This document shows, one piece after another, positions 1 through 10,670 of a DNA stretch of 61,724 nt; position 1 is the stretch's first letter; the number at the start of each line of letters is the position of its first letter. Both the position numbers and the translations under genes were made by a program. Source of the stretch: Perkinsus olseni (lineage: Eukaryota > Perkinsozoa > Perkinsida); NCBI GenBank assembly GCA_013115125.1, contig JABANN010000147.1, forward strand, positions 1-61,724. Reading direction: 5' to 3'. The notes under the pieces were generated by a model. The model was not told the DNA's origin. It did no database searches and saw nothing but the letters and a program-made list of their open reading frames with translations.

Positions 1-333
1 GGAGGATCCTGAGTCAGACGGTCTGACTTCCAAGGGCAATGCGCGCAGTTCATGCAACTGCACGCAGGATGATTGGCCATAGTTCCTCGCTGATCCGATT
101 TAGTGACGGGATAATCCGCAGCCGCATGATACCGATGTTGGTGCTGGTTCTACCATGCTAGTTGAGTTGACGGCGCACTTACAGTAAGCTGGAAGAGGTC
201 CTCGGTTGACTTTACTTGGAACTTCTCATGAAAGGCGGGGGAAATTTTTGGGGACAGCGTTGGAGAATCCAAGGTCGAATAAGGTATCGTATAGTAGTAG
301 TAGTTCGTTATTACCTGTTGTTGATTGTTTAAC
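1..333. other. Upstream flank, no gene seen
   Basis: I see no convincing coding exon on either strand before the aldo-keto reductase start. A short TAG/TAGTAG run lies near 296-302. The stretch probably contains the promoter or trans-splice acceptor of the downstream gene, but no specific element can be named. Confidence 0.4.
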
Positions 334-1494
334 ATGACGCCAACCAAAATGCTGTCTAGTGGTCACTGTATCCCTATGGTGGGGTCCGGTACCTACAGAG
401 TTGGCATTACGCCTAGGTCGGCCTTTCAGGGGGTCCCTGCTGGTCGGGACGGTAAGGCTGTCATAAAGGACGCCATACAAGCCGGATACAGGTAAAGGGG
501 GTGAGCACTCCTTCCTACTTTCAGCAGATCTTTGTAGGCTGTTCGACTGTGCTCAATTCTACTTAAATGAAGCCATAGTCGGCGATGCAATCGCGGAAAG
601 CGGCATACCTCGACAAGAGTTTTTCATCGTCAGCAAGGTGTGGCCCGATAAGATCTACCAAGGCCGTCAGGCTGTCATTGAGCAGTGCAAGCAGTCTTTG
701 AAAGACCTGTGAGTAGTCCCTGCGTAGTGCTGTTGATAGAGCCCTCCTGTTTTAGTCGGACTTCCTATCTCGACCTGTACCTGATCCATTGGCCTGTACC
801 GGGCAAGCATGTAGAAGCTTACCATGCTTTGGAGGAACTGTAGGGGCGCTCAGCACTTGGACGCCGTAGTAACGTGGTGGTGGTTCTTGTAGGTACAAGG
901 AGGGTTTATGCCACTCTATTGGTCTGAGTAACTACACTATAGAGGACTACGAGGAGCTCGTTAATGCGGGAATAGCGATACCTCCGGCATGCAACGAAAT
1001 AGAAGTCAACCCCTTGCTTTACAGTGAGTCCTTTCCAATGCTCATATCCCATCCGAATTTTACGATATCTTCTCAGGGAAGAAAACAATTCAGTTTTTCC
1101 AGTCTAAGGACATCACCATCATGTCATGGCGGGGCCTTGGTAATGGTAAAGCTGAGTTGCTTGAACACCCTGTCCTTGCCAAAATCGCCGCCGATAAGAA
1201 GGTCACCACAGCACAGGTAAGGAGACGAAACCTCTTCGATGCCACCATGCATGCGTCTTTCAGGTCATTGGCCGCTGGTTGGTGCAGCACTCGATCGTCC
1301 ACATCCCGAAGAGTGAAAACCCAGAGAGAATGAGAACGAATATGGATATATTCTCATTCGAGCTCACCTCTGCTCAAATGGCTGAGATTGACGCTATCGG
1401 ACTGTCCAAGGAAGCTGTGGATACCTTCCGTCAGCATTACATGTACTATGCCGTTAAACTGGAAGGGGGCATAGGCCGTGAAAATGTGGCCTAG
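334..1494 (+). CDS. Aldo-keto reductase, six exons
   Basis: This is an NADPH-dependent aldo/keto reductase, probably cytosolic; the substrate cannot be told from sequence. The exons I resolve are 334-491, 538-708, 756-839, 893-1023, 1077-1216 and 1264-1494, all with GT-AG introns of 46-60 bp that keep the frame. Family landmarks appear in order: an N-terminal GxGTY-like strand (VGSGTYRV); FDCAQFYLNE, which carries the catalytic Asp and Tyr; the Lys strand FIVSKVWP; the active-site His segment YLDLYLIHWP; the GLSNY motif; NEIEVNPLL; and a C-terminal cofactor segment with HIPKSENPERM. The product is about 310 residues, normal for the family. ATG 334 gives a complete N-terminal strand. The stop is at 1492-1494. 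Exon 4 starts AG|GTAC, a junction seen repeatedly in this window. Confidence 0.93.
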
Positions 1495-1890
1495 TAGTCT
1501 CACGTTTGTTGACCGTAATATGTAGCTAGCGGGGTCGTGCAACTCTCGAAAGCTAGAACCTGATTGATCGACTCATCCAAGCTGAATTATTTTCGTGGGT
1601 CCCCGGGACTTAGTGTCTTTCTGGTGGCATGTTGGGCTGGTGGTACCTAGGAGCCTTAGTGCTTACGTAGCGTTGGAGTCGGCTAAATGGTGTTGATCGT
1701 TCAGGGCCAACAGTACCAGAGACTGCGCGTTGACCGTGGCTGATGCAAGACAGCAGTTTACCTGTGATTAGCTTCCCAGTTTTACTGTGTTGTTTTCTTT
1801 TATTAGCCTCCCGCATGTTGTGTTCAGTCGCATAGGATATGATAGGTGTACTTACTCCGCTCGGGTCAGATTTTTATCCGAAGCCGTTTC
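1495..1890. other. Intergenic spacer
   Basis: This gap of about 395 bp lies between two plus-strand genes. I see no extended reading frame with protein-like composition on either strand. It presumably contains the 3' end of the reductase transcript and the upstream region of the desaturase. Confidence 0.4.
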
Positions 1891-3763
1891 ATGCCCGGCC
1901 ATCAACTGGTCAGCCCGCCTTCACCCGCCTCGACGGCGTCCACCGAGAGGGCGGGCAGCCCACTGCAGAAATTCAAAGTGGAAACTATTCGTGTCGACGA
2001 CATCGCTGAGTTCACTATGGAGGAAGTGCGCCGACATGGTTTTGTTGTAATTGATAACACAGTATATAACGTGAGGGAGTGGGTGATGGATGGAAGGCAT
2101 CCAGGTAGTATTGGGTAGGTGCAAGCGCTGTGGTCCACAAGCGCGTCCGTAGGTGGCGAAGTGCTCCTCAGCTGCCTCGGTCGTGACGTAACGTCTCTCT
2201 TCCGGGGTATCCATCACCCCAGGGTGGCCAAGCATTTCCTCCTTCCGCTGGCTATTGGCCGACTGAAGCAGTCTTCGGTCGAAGATGAGGCTGAGGCTGA
2301 TTTCATTGCACTAGAACGCCGTGTCAGGGAGTTGGGATATTATCAACAGAAGTAGAACCATGTGGGTAGAAGGACTCTGGTCGGAAAGATATTACGATGA
2401 TTCAGGAACTCCTATTATATTGGACGCATCGCCATAGTCCTTTCCTTTCTCTTTCTGGCACTAGCTAGCCTCTATCGCGGCTGGGTCTTGCTGGGAGCAA
2501 TCAGCCTGGGTTTATTTTGGCAACAGGTAATAGTAGTAGGGATGGTGGTCTCCTGACAGAAGGACTTCCCTTCAGGGTGCATTCCTCGCCCACGACGCAT
2601 GCCACAGAGGCTACGGCGATGGTGATGGAAGATCCCCTTCGTGGGTTGGATGGTTGATTGGCTCTGTTCTATTTGGTATATCGTCTAGTATGTGGAGCGA
2701 GGAGCACGCGGTAAGATACGATTTCTCTGCCACGCGCACACGTGGACCGTTGATGCTCATCATCATCATCATCAACAACAGGCGCATCATTGCTTCCCTC
2801 GTCGTCCCCGTGAGGACCCCCAGTTCAGCTACTTGCCGACTTTCTTAATAAGTCGCAAGGAGTTGCCGTATTCCAGCAAGTTGGAGATGATAATAGCGAG
2901 AGTTATGGTACCAGTACAGCATTTCGTACTGGCCCCTCTCGCTATGACTATTGGACGGTTCAATTTTTATCTCATCAGTGTCATATTTGTAAGTCATTGC
3001 CATTTGCTGATTCCGAGTCCATTCTCCTCCTCCCTCCTATCAGTCGTGTAAGCGTACCTTACAGTACCACGTAAAGGCGCGGCCGATCCCTCTGCACTGT
3101 GTTCCCCTAGCGGACCTTTCTGGCATGTGTCTCTTTTGGATATGGTAATGATAACAGTAGCGTCTCCGACCGTGCTTCTATCAGCGCTGGCCCTATCCCG
3201 CTCAGGTACTCCCAGCTCACCTACCATCTAGTACCCCCCGAAAGTCGATTAGTCTTTGTTCTCCTGTCGAACTGCACAGCTGGAATACTACACGTAGCCG
3301 GTTTCGTTCCCCTACTTCAACGTCCCCAAACTTGGTCGTGTCAGGTCCAGCTGCTGGTATCTCATCTGGCTGTTGACTGTTTCCACTCGAACGAGGAGCC
3401 GAGATGGTTCAGATTGCAGTGCCACACTAGTCGGAATGTCGACACTCGGGCGCACTGGTTTTGGGGAGGTAGTACGCATGTCTTCCTTTGGCCCCCCTGA
3501 GGTTCGCTCTTGACAGGACTGGAGTACCAAATAGAGCACCACCTCTTCCCTCGTCTTCCACGGCACTCCCTGCCTGCAGTACAGCCGTTAGTGATGGAGC
3601 TGTGTCGAAAGCATGGAGTACCATATCGTTGTGAGGGCGAGATCAAAACGCTGACATTGGTACTGAATGGGTTGGGTATGATTGCTGGGCTCCACCCTCT
3701 CTCTGGTTGTAGATTTTCGAAGATCTTCGTAACTTGGCTGCGGTTGCAGCCGAGCCCGTCTAA
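1891..3763 (+). CDS. Cytochrome b5-fused front-end desaturase (delta-8 sphingolipid / delta-5/6/8 acyl type)
   Basis: This is a membrane desaturase of the ER that inserts a double bond between an existing one and the carboxyl (or sphingoid head) end; the N-terminal cytochrome b5 domain supplies electrons. Resolved exons are 1891-2104, 2153-2351, 2406-2526, 2576-2710 and 2782-2988; later exons run to a stop at 3761-3763. Splicing 2104 to 2153 restores the heme-binding HPGGE motif. The three histidine boxes are HDACH (exon 4), HAAHH (made by joining exons 4 and 5) and the diagnostic front-end QIEHH (about 3525-3545), followed by LFPRLPRHSLPAV. Hydrophobic segments flank boxes 1 and 2. The last exon ends in NLAAVAAEPV. 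The QIEHH box with the b5 fusion defines the front-end class; choosing between sphingolipid and polyunsaturated fatty acid substrates is inference. Exon borders between 2988 and 3470 are less certain. Confidence 0.9.
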
Positions 3764-4028
3764 CGTCAGCAGCCAGCAGTAAAGTGAAGCTACAGTGCAT
3801 GGACCCTCACTAGGCGACTCTACTACTACTACAACATAGCCTCTGTGGTTATAGTAGTAGTCGTCGTAATAATCAATGCGACTCTCTCAACTATCTTTTA
3901 CCACTAAAAAATCGTTCTCCTCCTGCAGTGTCATGATTTCGCTTCTTTGAGAGTCGAGTTGAAGTGCATGGCCGCTCTGCTGCTTTTGGTTGTCTTGTAG
4001 TTTGTGTTCAAGACGTCATCGATCTCTC
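3764..4028. other. Short intergenic region with TAC/TAG triplet runs
   Basis: This spacer contains simple triplet stretches (TACTACTAC near 3820 and TAGTAGTAGTCGTCG near 3855) and a T-rich tract before the importin start. No coding exon is seen. Confidence 0.5.
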
Positions 4029-7000
4029 ATGGGCGATCTGGCCACACTCCAGACAGCCTTACAGACCCTCTTCTCGTCACAGAACCAAGAGGAGCGCAGC
4101 CGTGCCGACGAGTGGCTTCGCAAGTGGCAGCAGACGTCCACAGCATGGCAGGTCGCCAATCTGGTCCTCGACAATGAAAGCAACAATGAGAATATGCTCT
4201 TCTTTGCGGCGCAGACTTTGCGGACTAAAATACAGTTCGACTTCTATGAGTTACAGGAGACCGATTGGGCGGGCCTTCGAGAGTCTATCATCAGCAAGTT
4301 GATTAACTTCAGCGGCTCCAACAAGTCCAGCGCAGTACGGATGCAGTTGGCTATTGCTCTAGCGGACTTAGCCATCCAAATGGATGACAAGTGGGAGACG
4401 GCGATCGAGGATATTATTAAGCAGTTCAGTTCCAGCCCAGCATACACAGGTCTACTGCTGATAGTACTCAAGCTCCTGCCAGAGGAAGCTAGCAACTACC
4501 GACTCATGACCGATACATCGAAGCGAAACAACGCCTTCCGAAGGTTGGCAAAGTACTCCCCAGATGTGGTACAGTTTCTCATGGCGGAGGCTATGAAGGG
4601 CGACAAAAACCTGAGCCTTGAGGCACTCGTTGAGTGGCTCCGACTCGGTACCGTACCGGCTAGCGTGCTCATCAAATCCGACCTCATGGACGCTGTTTTC
4701 AGCGGCTTAGGGGATGCCAGGATTTCCTCGGCTTGCACTGACATTGTGGTTGAGGTATTAGGGCTTCTGGGGAAAGAGTCGAACTCCCCGGAAGCAGGGA
4801 GCCTCTACGAGCGCATGTTCAGCAAGGTTGGCGGCCTACTGCCGGCCCTCGAGGCATCCCTAAGGGAGGACGACAGCGATGTAGCTATGATGTTGTCTCG
4901 GGTCTGCGTCGAGTGTGCGGAGGCCATGTGCACTTTCCTGGTCGCCAACGCCACAACCAGCGTGGAGATGCAGCGGATGCTCGCAGTACTGATCGAGATA
5001 GTAGAGTACCGAGGAGAGTACGAGGTGTCTGAGCTGCCCTTGAACTTCTGGGAGCAGTTCGCCCATGAGGTTAACATTCGCCCCCAGCTCCACGAGTCCA
5101 TGAAACCTGTCCTGTGCAAGCTTCTAGTGGCTCTCACCCAGAGGTGCTCGTTTGATGGCCAGAGCAAAGCGACTCTGGCAGCGGACATTCCACCGCCTGT
5201 GAAGGTCAGTACGATGGGTACTGAGGAGCTGTATGATCTGTGCACGACTTACTTCGACATCGACGATGACTACCTCAGATTTCGGCGATATCTGGGTGAG
5301 ACGGTACTGCAGGTCCTCGGCCCGGTCGGCCCGACAGTAGGGTTTGAGTGCCTCCTTCAAGCCTTCGGTGCTCAGCCTCGCGACGCTATCTACCACCAGG
5401 AAGCCTACTATTACATACTCGCTTGGGTGGTCCGACGAGTCACCCCCAATGAAGCGCTCCTCGCTGACAACTCCCTCGTTTGGAAGTTGCTCGACTTCAT
5501 ACCGGCCCTCTTCAACACTCCTGCTACCCTCGCCAAGGACGTCCTCTGCCAGCGCTCGGCCCTCTCCCTCGTCGGTGCTTGCGCTCACTTCCTCGAGAAG
5601 CGACCCGACAAGCTCCGGGCTATGACGGAGTTCCTCAGCGCTCAGTTGGTAGCCGATCCAGCAACACGTCATCCTTCAGTGACCTACGCGGCTGCTTCTG
5701 CCTTCCGATTGATCTGCCTGAGGTGCCGTGACGAGCTGGCGTTGATATCGGGCATGTCTACTGCTCTCTGCAACGTGTATAAGTGTACCGCAGCGAGCCT
5801 GCCCGCCAAGACCCACATGAAGGTAGTGGAGGGCACCAGCGCTGTCGTGTCAGCCGGTACGGATGACGAGTCCTTCAAGGCCAATCTTGAAGTCGTCCTC
5901 GAGCCGTTAATAGCAGGTGAGCCTCTGAGTACCTTCACTGTCCTCTCGACTTCCCTCTGTCTTAGGTCTCCGACAGCATGCCAACGACCACAATATGCTG
6001 TGCGACATCCTGGACCGCCTCAGCACTTGCCTGCTGTCCTCGAGGGTCCCTCGAGAATCAGCACGAGAGGTCGCCTTGGGTCGGTTCGTCGAGCAGTCCC
6101 TCTGGCCGACAGTATCCCAAATACTGGAGCATTGCGTCAATGACGCCCGTCTAGTAGAGAAGTGCTGCCGAGTCCTCAAGCATAGCGTTCGTACTGTCCC
6201 TGACGCGTTCAAGCCTCTCGTGCCGCGACTGGTGGAACGCTTGGTAACAGACTTTAACAAGCAGCATCACAGTAGCTACCTTTACATGGCGGAAGTCCTT
6301 GCGGGCACCTACGGCTCTGACCCGGAGGTGGAGCCCTTGCTAGGGCAGCTCTTTGTGTCCCTCTCTGGTACGGCATTGCAGGCTTTGGTGCAGTTCAGGG
6401 CGAGCCACCCGGGAAAGTTGGATGAAGCTTGTGATCTTATCGAGGATTTCTACGGCATGTGTCTGCGATACTTACGGCACTGTCCCCACATCGTGGTCTC
6501 CCGCTGCCCAGAGGTAGCGTTGAAAGCATCGTTAGTATCATATCAACTGTTGCCCCACAGGTCACCTCAGCCGCCCTCAACTTCGCTGCCGAGTCTGCTG
6601 TGTTCGTCCAGCAGAAGGACGCCGCTGATGCTGTTTTCGCCTTCATAGACGCTTGCTACACCTCCTCGGAGAAGGCCGACGCCTGGGGCTTCTCTCCGGC
6701 TGATGCGGAAACATCCCGGAAAATAGTCCAAGCGAGTTCAGGTCTCATGGTGAAGCAGATGTTTGCAATGATGCTGTCTGTTCCGCCACGGTGAGGCGTC
6801 TCACAGCCCTCGTCTGTTCTCACGCGTCTCAGCGTAGGTACTTGAGGGAGTACATCCCAGAAGTCCTGGAGGCAGTCTTCCGCTTCAATCCTGAACAGTA
6901 CCAGAAGGACTGGCTGCCTCAGGCTCTCGAGTTGGTACCTCGCAGTGTCTTGTCCGATCGCGAAAAGATCGAAGCCAAGCAGGACCTGGTAACTCGGTCG

Positions 7001-7111
7001 TCGGTTTTGGTACGAAACTCACCGAATGTTGTCAGGCGTGCGAGGGCAGCAAGAGCGACCTGTATAACAGAGTTGCTGATGTCACGTACCGTTGTGAGCA
7101 AGTTGCCTTGA
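4029..7111 (+). CDS. TNPO3: Transportin-3 / Mtr10 / importin-13-type nuclear import receptor
   Basis: This is a karyopherin-beta family receptor that carries cargo (classically SR-type RNA-binding proteins for TNPO3/Mtr10) through nuclear pores under Ran control. Four exons: 4029-5916, 5966-6513, about 6562-6791 and 6838-7111; the junctions restore AGLRQHAND and PRYLREYIPEV. The N-terminal HEAT repeats match the family: TAWQVANLVLD, then ENMLFFAAQTLRTKIQFDFY, then QLAIALADLAIQM. The later DFNKQHHSSYLYMAEVL segment matches the TNPO3 HHSCYLYLGS region. Total length is near 980 residues, close to the 920-960 typical of the family. An in-frame ATG lies 39 bp upstream, but ATG 4029 starts MGDLATLQ, which aligns with the family start. 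The stop is at 7109-7111. Confidence 0.9.
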
Positions 7112-7953
7112 GAAGTAGTCAGAAGTTGTAACCGTTCCTGCTGCTGCTGCTACCGTTGTGACCGCTACACTGTTATCATCGTAGAGGATTGATTGCTATA
7201 TACCATAACAGTTGAAGAATCGCTATCTTATGTTCGTAACAAAGGGTGCTTTGTGGGTCACCTAATCGGGCTTGAGTTGCACAGTTCAGGAGGATATGTC
7301 CCGGCAGGGACACATGCCTGATGGTACGTGGCAGCGTAATAACTCCCCGAGAAGATGCAAAGCTGATGAGAGTGGTGGAGAAAGGAGGGCGTCTAGCTCG
7401 TCATGAGCTACAGCACGACGTGGAGTGCATCACAGAGATGTGACCAGGAGGAGCCCTACCGCACACTCGACGGCTTCTCCCAGATACGAGATGCTGTGGC
7501 GACGGGGTCGCATTCAACGAGGGCAGCGGCATTTCTTTGACGAGTTCGGCTTCGTCCTGCCTCAGTAGACGAAGGGCTAGACTGTACAGAGCCGGAGGCC
7601 GCCTCTGACGGCAGGTCCGTGCTGTTCCGGCGGGGAGCGATCTACGCCTGGTACTTCACGTCGGTCGAGGGGAGCCTACTGAGGAAGAGGACCGAGAATC
7701 TGAAGGTGGGGACGAGGTCCTGGCGAGACCAGGGTCAGACCTCGTTGTTTCAGATCGAGGAAGTTGAGAAAGAATTCTGCAAGAAAAGGATGCCTTGCGA
7801 CTCGTCGTCGGAGGAGGAGTCGATTGAGGTAAGGAGGCAGCGTCCCGGATCAGCGGATGCTTCGTCTGAGGGGCTCACAGCGTCTCTTCGAAGCTGCTGT
7901 CAAGCTGCATCTGGGAGCTGCGGGATCAGGTGGCAGCAGTTTGGATACCGATG
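7112..7953. other. Unresolved region between importin and unidentified gene
   Basis: No recognisable protein is seen in about 840 bp. A CTGCTGCTGCTAC triplet run lies just after the importin stop. Plus-strand frames from about 7619 and 7857 have protein-like composition (for example LFEAAVKLHLGAAGSG at about 7880-7930) and could be 5' exons of the next gene, but I could not join them with confidence. Confidence 0.35.
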
Positions 7954-9139
7954 GCGAGTCAGTTCCCCGAGGACAGAGCCAAGAGACCTCGAGTAGAGTT
8001 CATGACAGCAGCCCAGCTGAGGTCGGTAGCCTCGGTAGCCGTCACTCCATGCTGCCCACCTCCCCTCATCAGGCGCTTCCTCAGCGACGGGCTGGCTGGG
8101 CTGGACAACCCCTCCGGCCTGTTGCAGCAGTTCGTGTATCCCCTCGGGGTCTCCAACTTCCTCATAAGAGCGGTGAAGTATGCCGGCTGCACAGCCCTTG
8201 CCGTCCGAACCAACCGGTATCATCTAACTTGGACTCACTGCCGTGTACGTGATTGGCCCTCCTGTTAAGGTACGTCCTCCTCCCGGCCCTATCCCAATCT
8301 CAACCACACGGTGCTCACCCTTCTGGCCGGGGATCAATCCCATGCCAGGGCGAAGGCCGTGGTGCACCACGTTCTTCGGCGGCAGGGCTCTTCAAACGAT
8401 GCGCCACCTTCGAGGGTTGGGAGGGTACCCTGCTGTTGCCTGCTGTCTGCCCTCCGTCACCACCGGGGCTCAGGACTCTCCTCTCTCAAGTCACACTACT
8501 CCCATCATAACGTGCCCGGCATCAACTCGGAGATCCTTGCTGCAGCGGAGAAGCTCTTGCGTCTCATAGATGAGGAGCAGATTGGTGAAATGCTCTTCTT
8601 GGGGCCCGACCAGTAGGCCACTGCCGGACCACCCGCCTTCGTCCCGCTCTGAGGTACATCGCAGCCCACTTCAAAGTCGACTACTTCACCAAGAAGCTTC
8701 ACTTCATTTACGCATCAGTCGTGGACAGGGCCGAAGTAGTCCAGCAGTGCGAGGGAGAGATGGCCATGCTTGATACGGCCGTCACTGGCCCCATCCCAGG
8801 CCTCCAGCTGCTACCAGGTAGCCCCACCGTACCGCACCGGCAGGTCTCTCGAAGAACTTCAGGTTGCCCACAGCGGGCCACAGGAGCTCCCAGGCTCCTC
8901 AGCTCACGCCGGGCGGAGCGCCGGAAACCTCTCCGGCAGCAGAACCCCCCTCGAAAAATGGATTCGGTGAGCAGCTTCTATGCCTGGTAAGCACCGCTAT
9001 GATGGGCGTGAACTCAGGGGGCGCCTTCGTCGAGCTCGGGTCCCAGACTGGGGGTAAGGGGCAATCCAGTGAGGCCAGCGCGACCAATGGCCCCAACGCG
9101 GATCTGGCTCCCGCAGGGCAGGTCTTCGGTCCGATCTAA
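7954..9139 (+). CDS. Unidentified multi-exon protein, N-terminal part
   Basis: I do not recognise this gene. A plausible start at 7954 gives MASQFPEDRAKRPRVEF, with a basic cluster that could be a nuclear localisation signal. Structured-looking helical segments follow: LIRRFLSDGLAGLDNP, LLQQFVYPLGVSNFLIRAVK, then LTLLAGDQSHARAKAVVHHV near 8310-8380. A further segment, YASVVDRAEVVQQCEGE, lies near 8710-8760. At least three introns are needed; one likely intron is about 8218-8271 (donor GTATCA, acceptor TTAAG before GTACGT). The frame at 8960-9139 reads VELGSQTGGKGQ and ends at 9139, but whether it is exon or intron is unclear. It may be one gene with the acidic segment that follows. Exon borders are tentative. 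Confidence 0.4.
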
Positions 9140-9149
9140 GGAGCTGCTC

Positions 9150-10559
9150 GAATGGGTAGCACGTTCCGTGATGCGCGCGGATGGATTTTTCGAGCGGAAA
9201 TTATTTTTGGGCGCGCGCGCAAGGCGCCGTGTCGGACGGTCGCACGGATCATGAATCGTCACTTCGTTGCTATTGGTGACGTGGCCATTGACCACATCTC
9301 GGCTCAGACGGACGTGATGCCGGATCATCTGTTTGTACGTTGGACTGGTATTGAAGAGGGACCGCTACCCTCGGAGGACCAGGACGGTGAGGAGGGGCCA
9401 CCGACCCCCGATACCCCACCAGCGTCAGAGGTCGGCTCCGACGATAAGGACGACGAGGAAGGAGATGGAGGCAGCACTTGTGAGGAGAGGGGCATCATCC
9501 CCGAGGGCGCTGAGGATGTGCCAACTGACGAACCCGAATCGGACAGTGATGAGGAAGACGAAGCAACCTTGAAGGCCATCGAAGAACAGCTGGAGGCTGT
9601 GAGGTCAGCTTCTGTGCAGCTTCATCTCCGTCGGAGCGCTCAGCCTCGAGCAACAAGGTAGGAGGAGCAGGTTCGGTCCTCTCCAGGGCCATGCTGCCAT
9701 ATGCTTCAGGGCTACTGCTCGCTGCCGATCAATCAGCTGGGGCCCACCGGAGATCATCCAGGGTGAGGACGGTCAGATGATGACCACTGGAGGGGTTGTG
9801 CTAAGCTCGAAGTTGATGGAACAGGTGAGAGTGCAGGAGACTCGGTCTCACATTCCTAGGCCGCGTGGCGTAGGTCGGCTCGTGCCCTCCACCGGTCACG
9901 CCCACTGCGACCAGTGCTGAGGTTGCCACTGACGGCCGCCGTCGTAACGCTCCCACGGAAGAGAACTTCGACGTGGGTGAGGCTGCCTTGGCTAACAGAG
10001 TCGACAACGGCGTCCAAAGTATCCTCAAGTGAGCAGAGAGAGGACGGACGCCTTCCATCAATTTCTTTATTGCTAGCCCGGCCGCTCCGTTGCCTTCCCC
10101 CGTTGCTGACGACGCTGACCTCGGCGATCTTCTCGCGGAGAGACATGTGAGCCACTCGTCCCAAGTAGCCATCTAGCTCACACCTCTCCGCAGGTCACGC
10201 AGCAAGACTTACTCAACAGACTCGGCACCCGCAGCATGTTACAGTCAACAGCTGCGACCACTCCCGGCACTGCTGCCGACACTCCCGAAGAATACGAACC
10301 GCTGTTCGGCCCTCCCAATGGAGTCATTCACGGCCTATACCGCAACGGGATGCTCCACGAAACTCCTGGGAGAACTCCGGACCTCCTGTCGGGCGCCATC
10401 ACCCCGGAGGACCTCGATCTGCTTCAAGACCATGAGCCCAGGGGCGTACTGCCCGACCTTAGTGAGCTGTTCAGAGACAGCGTACCCTCGCCCAGAGGGC
10501 TGGAGGACCCTCCACCGGAGGTCAATAACGGTGGAGTTGTGCATGACGGTGTTACGTAG
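9150..10559 (+). CDS. Unidentified acidic protein (possibly the C-terminal part of the preceding gene)
   Basis: I do not recognise this protein. The readable exons in order are: a segment with HISAQTDVMPDHLFVRW (about 9290-9345); a long acidic, Ser/Pro-rich tract (about 9345-9560) ending in a helical KAIEEQLEAVRSASVQL; an exon reading APTEENFDVGEAALANRV (about 9945-10020); a short exon with DDADLGDLLAERH ending at about 10147; and a last exon from about 10195 (VTQQDLLNRLGTRSM) to a stop at 10557-10559. The low-complexity acidic middle and the lack of membrane segments suggest a nuclear or cytoplasmic regulatory protein. No catalytic motif is visible. The same strand and close spacing suggest it may be continuous with the segment starting at 7954. 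Confidence 0.4.
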
Positions 10560-10670
10560 CCCAATTGACGATGTGTCTAGATGAGCGCTTGAGTATCTTG
10601 CGTTAAGTTCGGGAAAAGGACAGAAATTCTACGCGACAGCTTCACGTGGGTATTGACCTCCTGTGTGAGA

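Noticed and set aside
2757-2781. Poly-His coding run (CATCATCATCATCAT) in the desaturase, tempting as a histidine box
   Set aside because: It lies inside an intron (2711-2781). Joining 2710 to 2782 gives the proper HAAHH box.
5124-5672. 182-residue minus-strand frame
   Set aside because: It is antisense to the transportin-3 exon, whose homology is clear; the reverse frame has no family resemblance.
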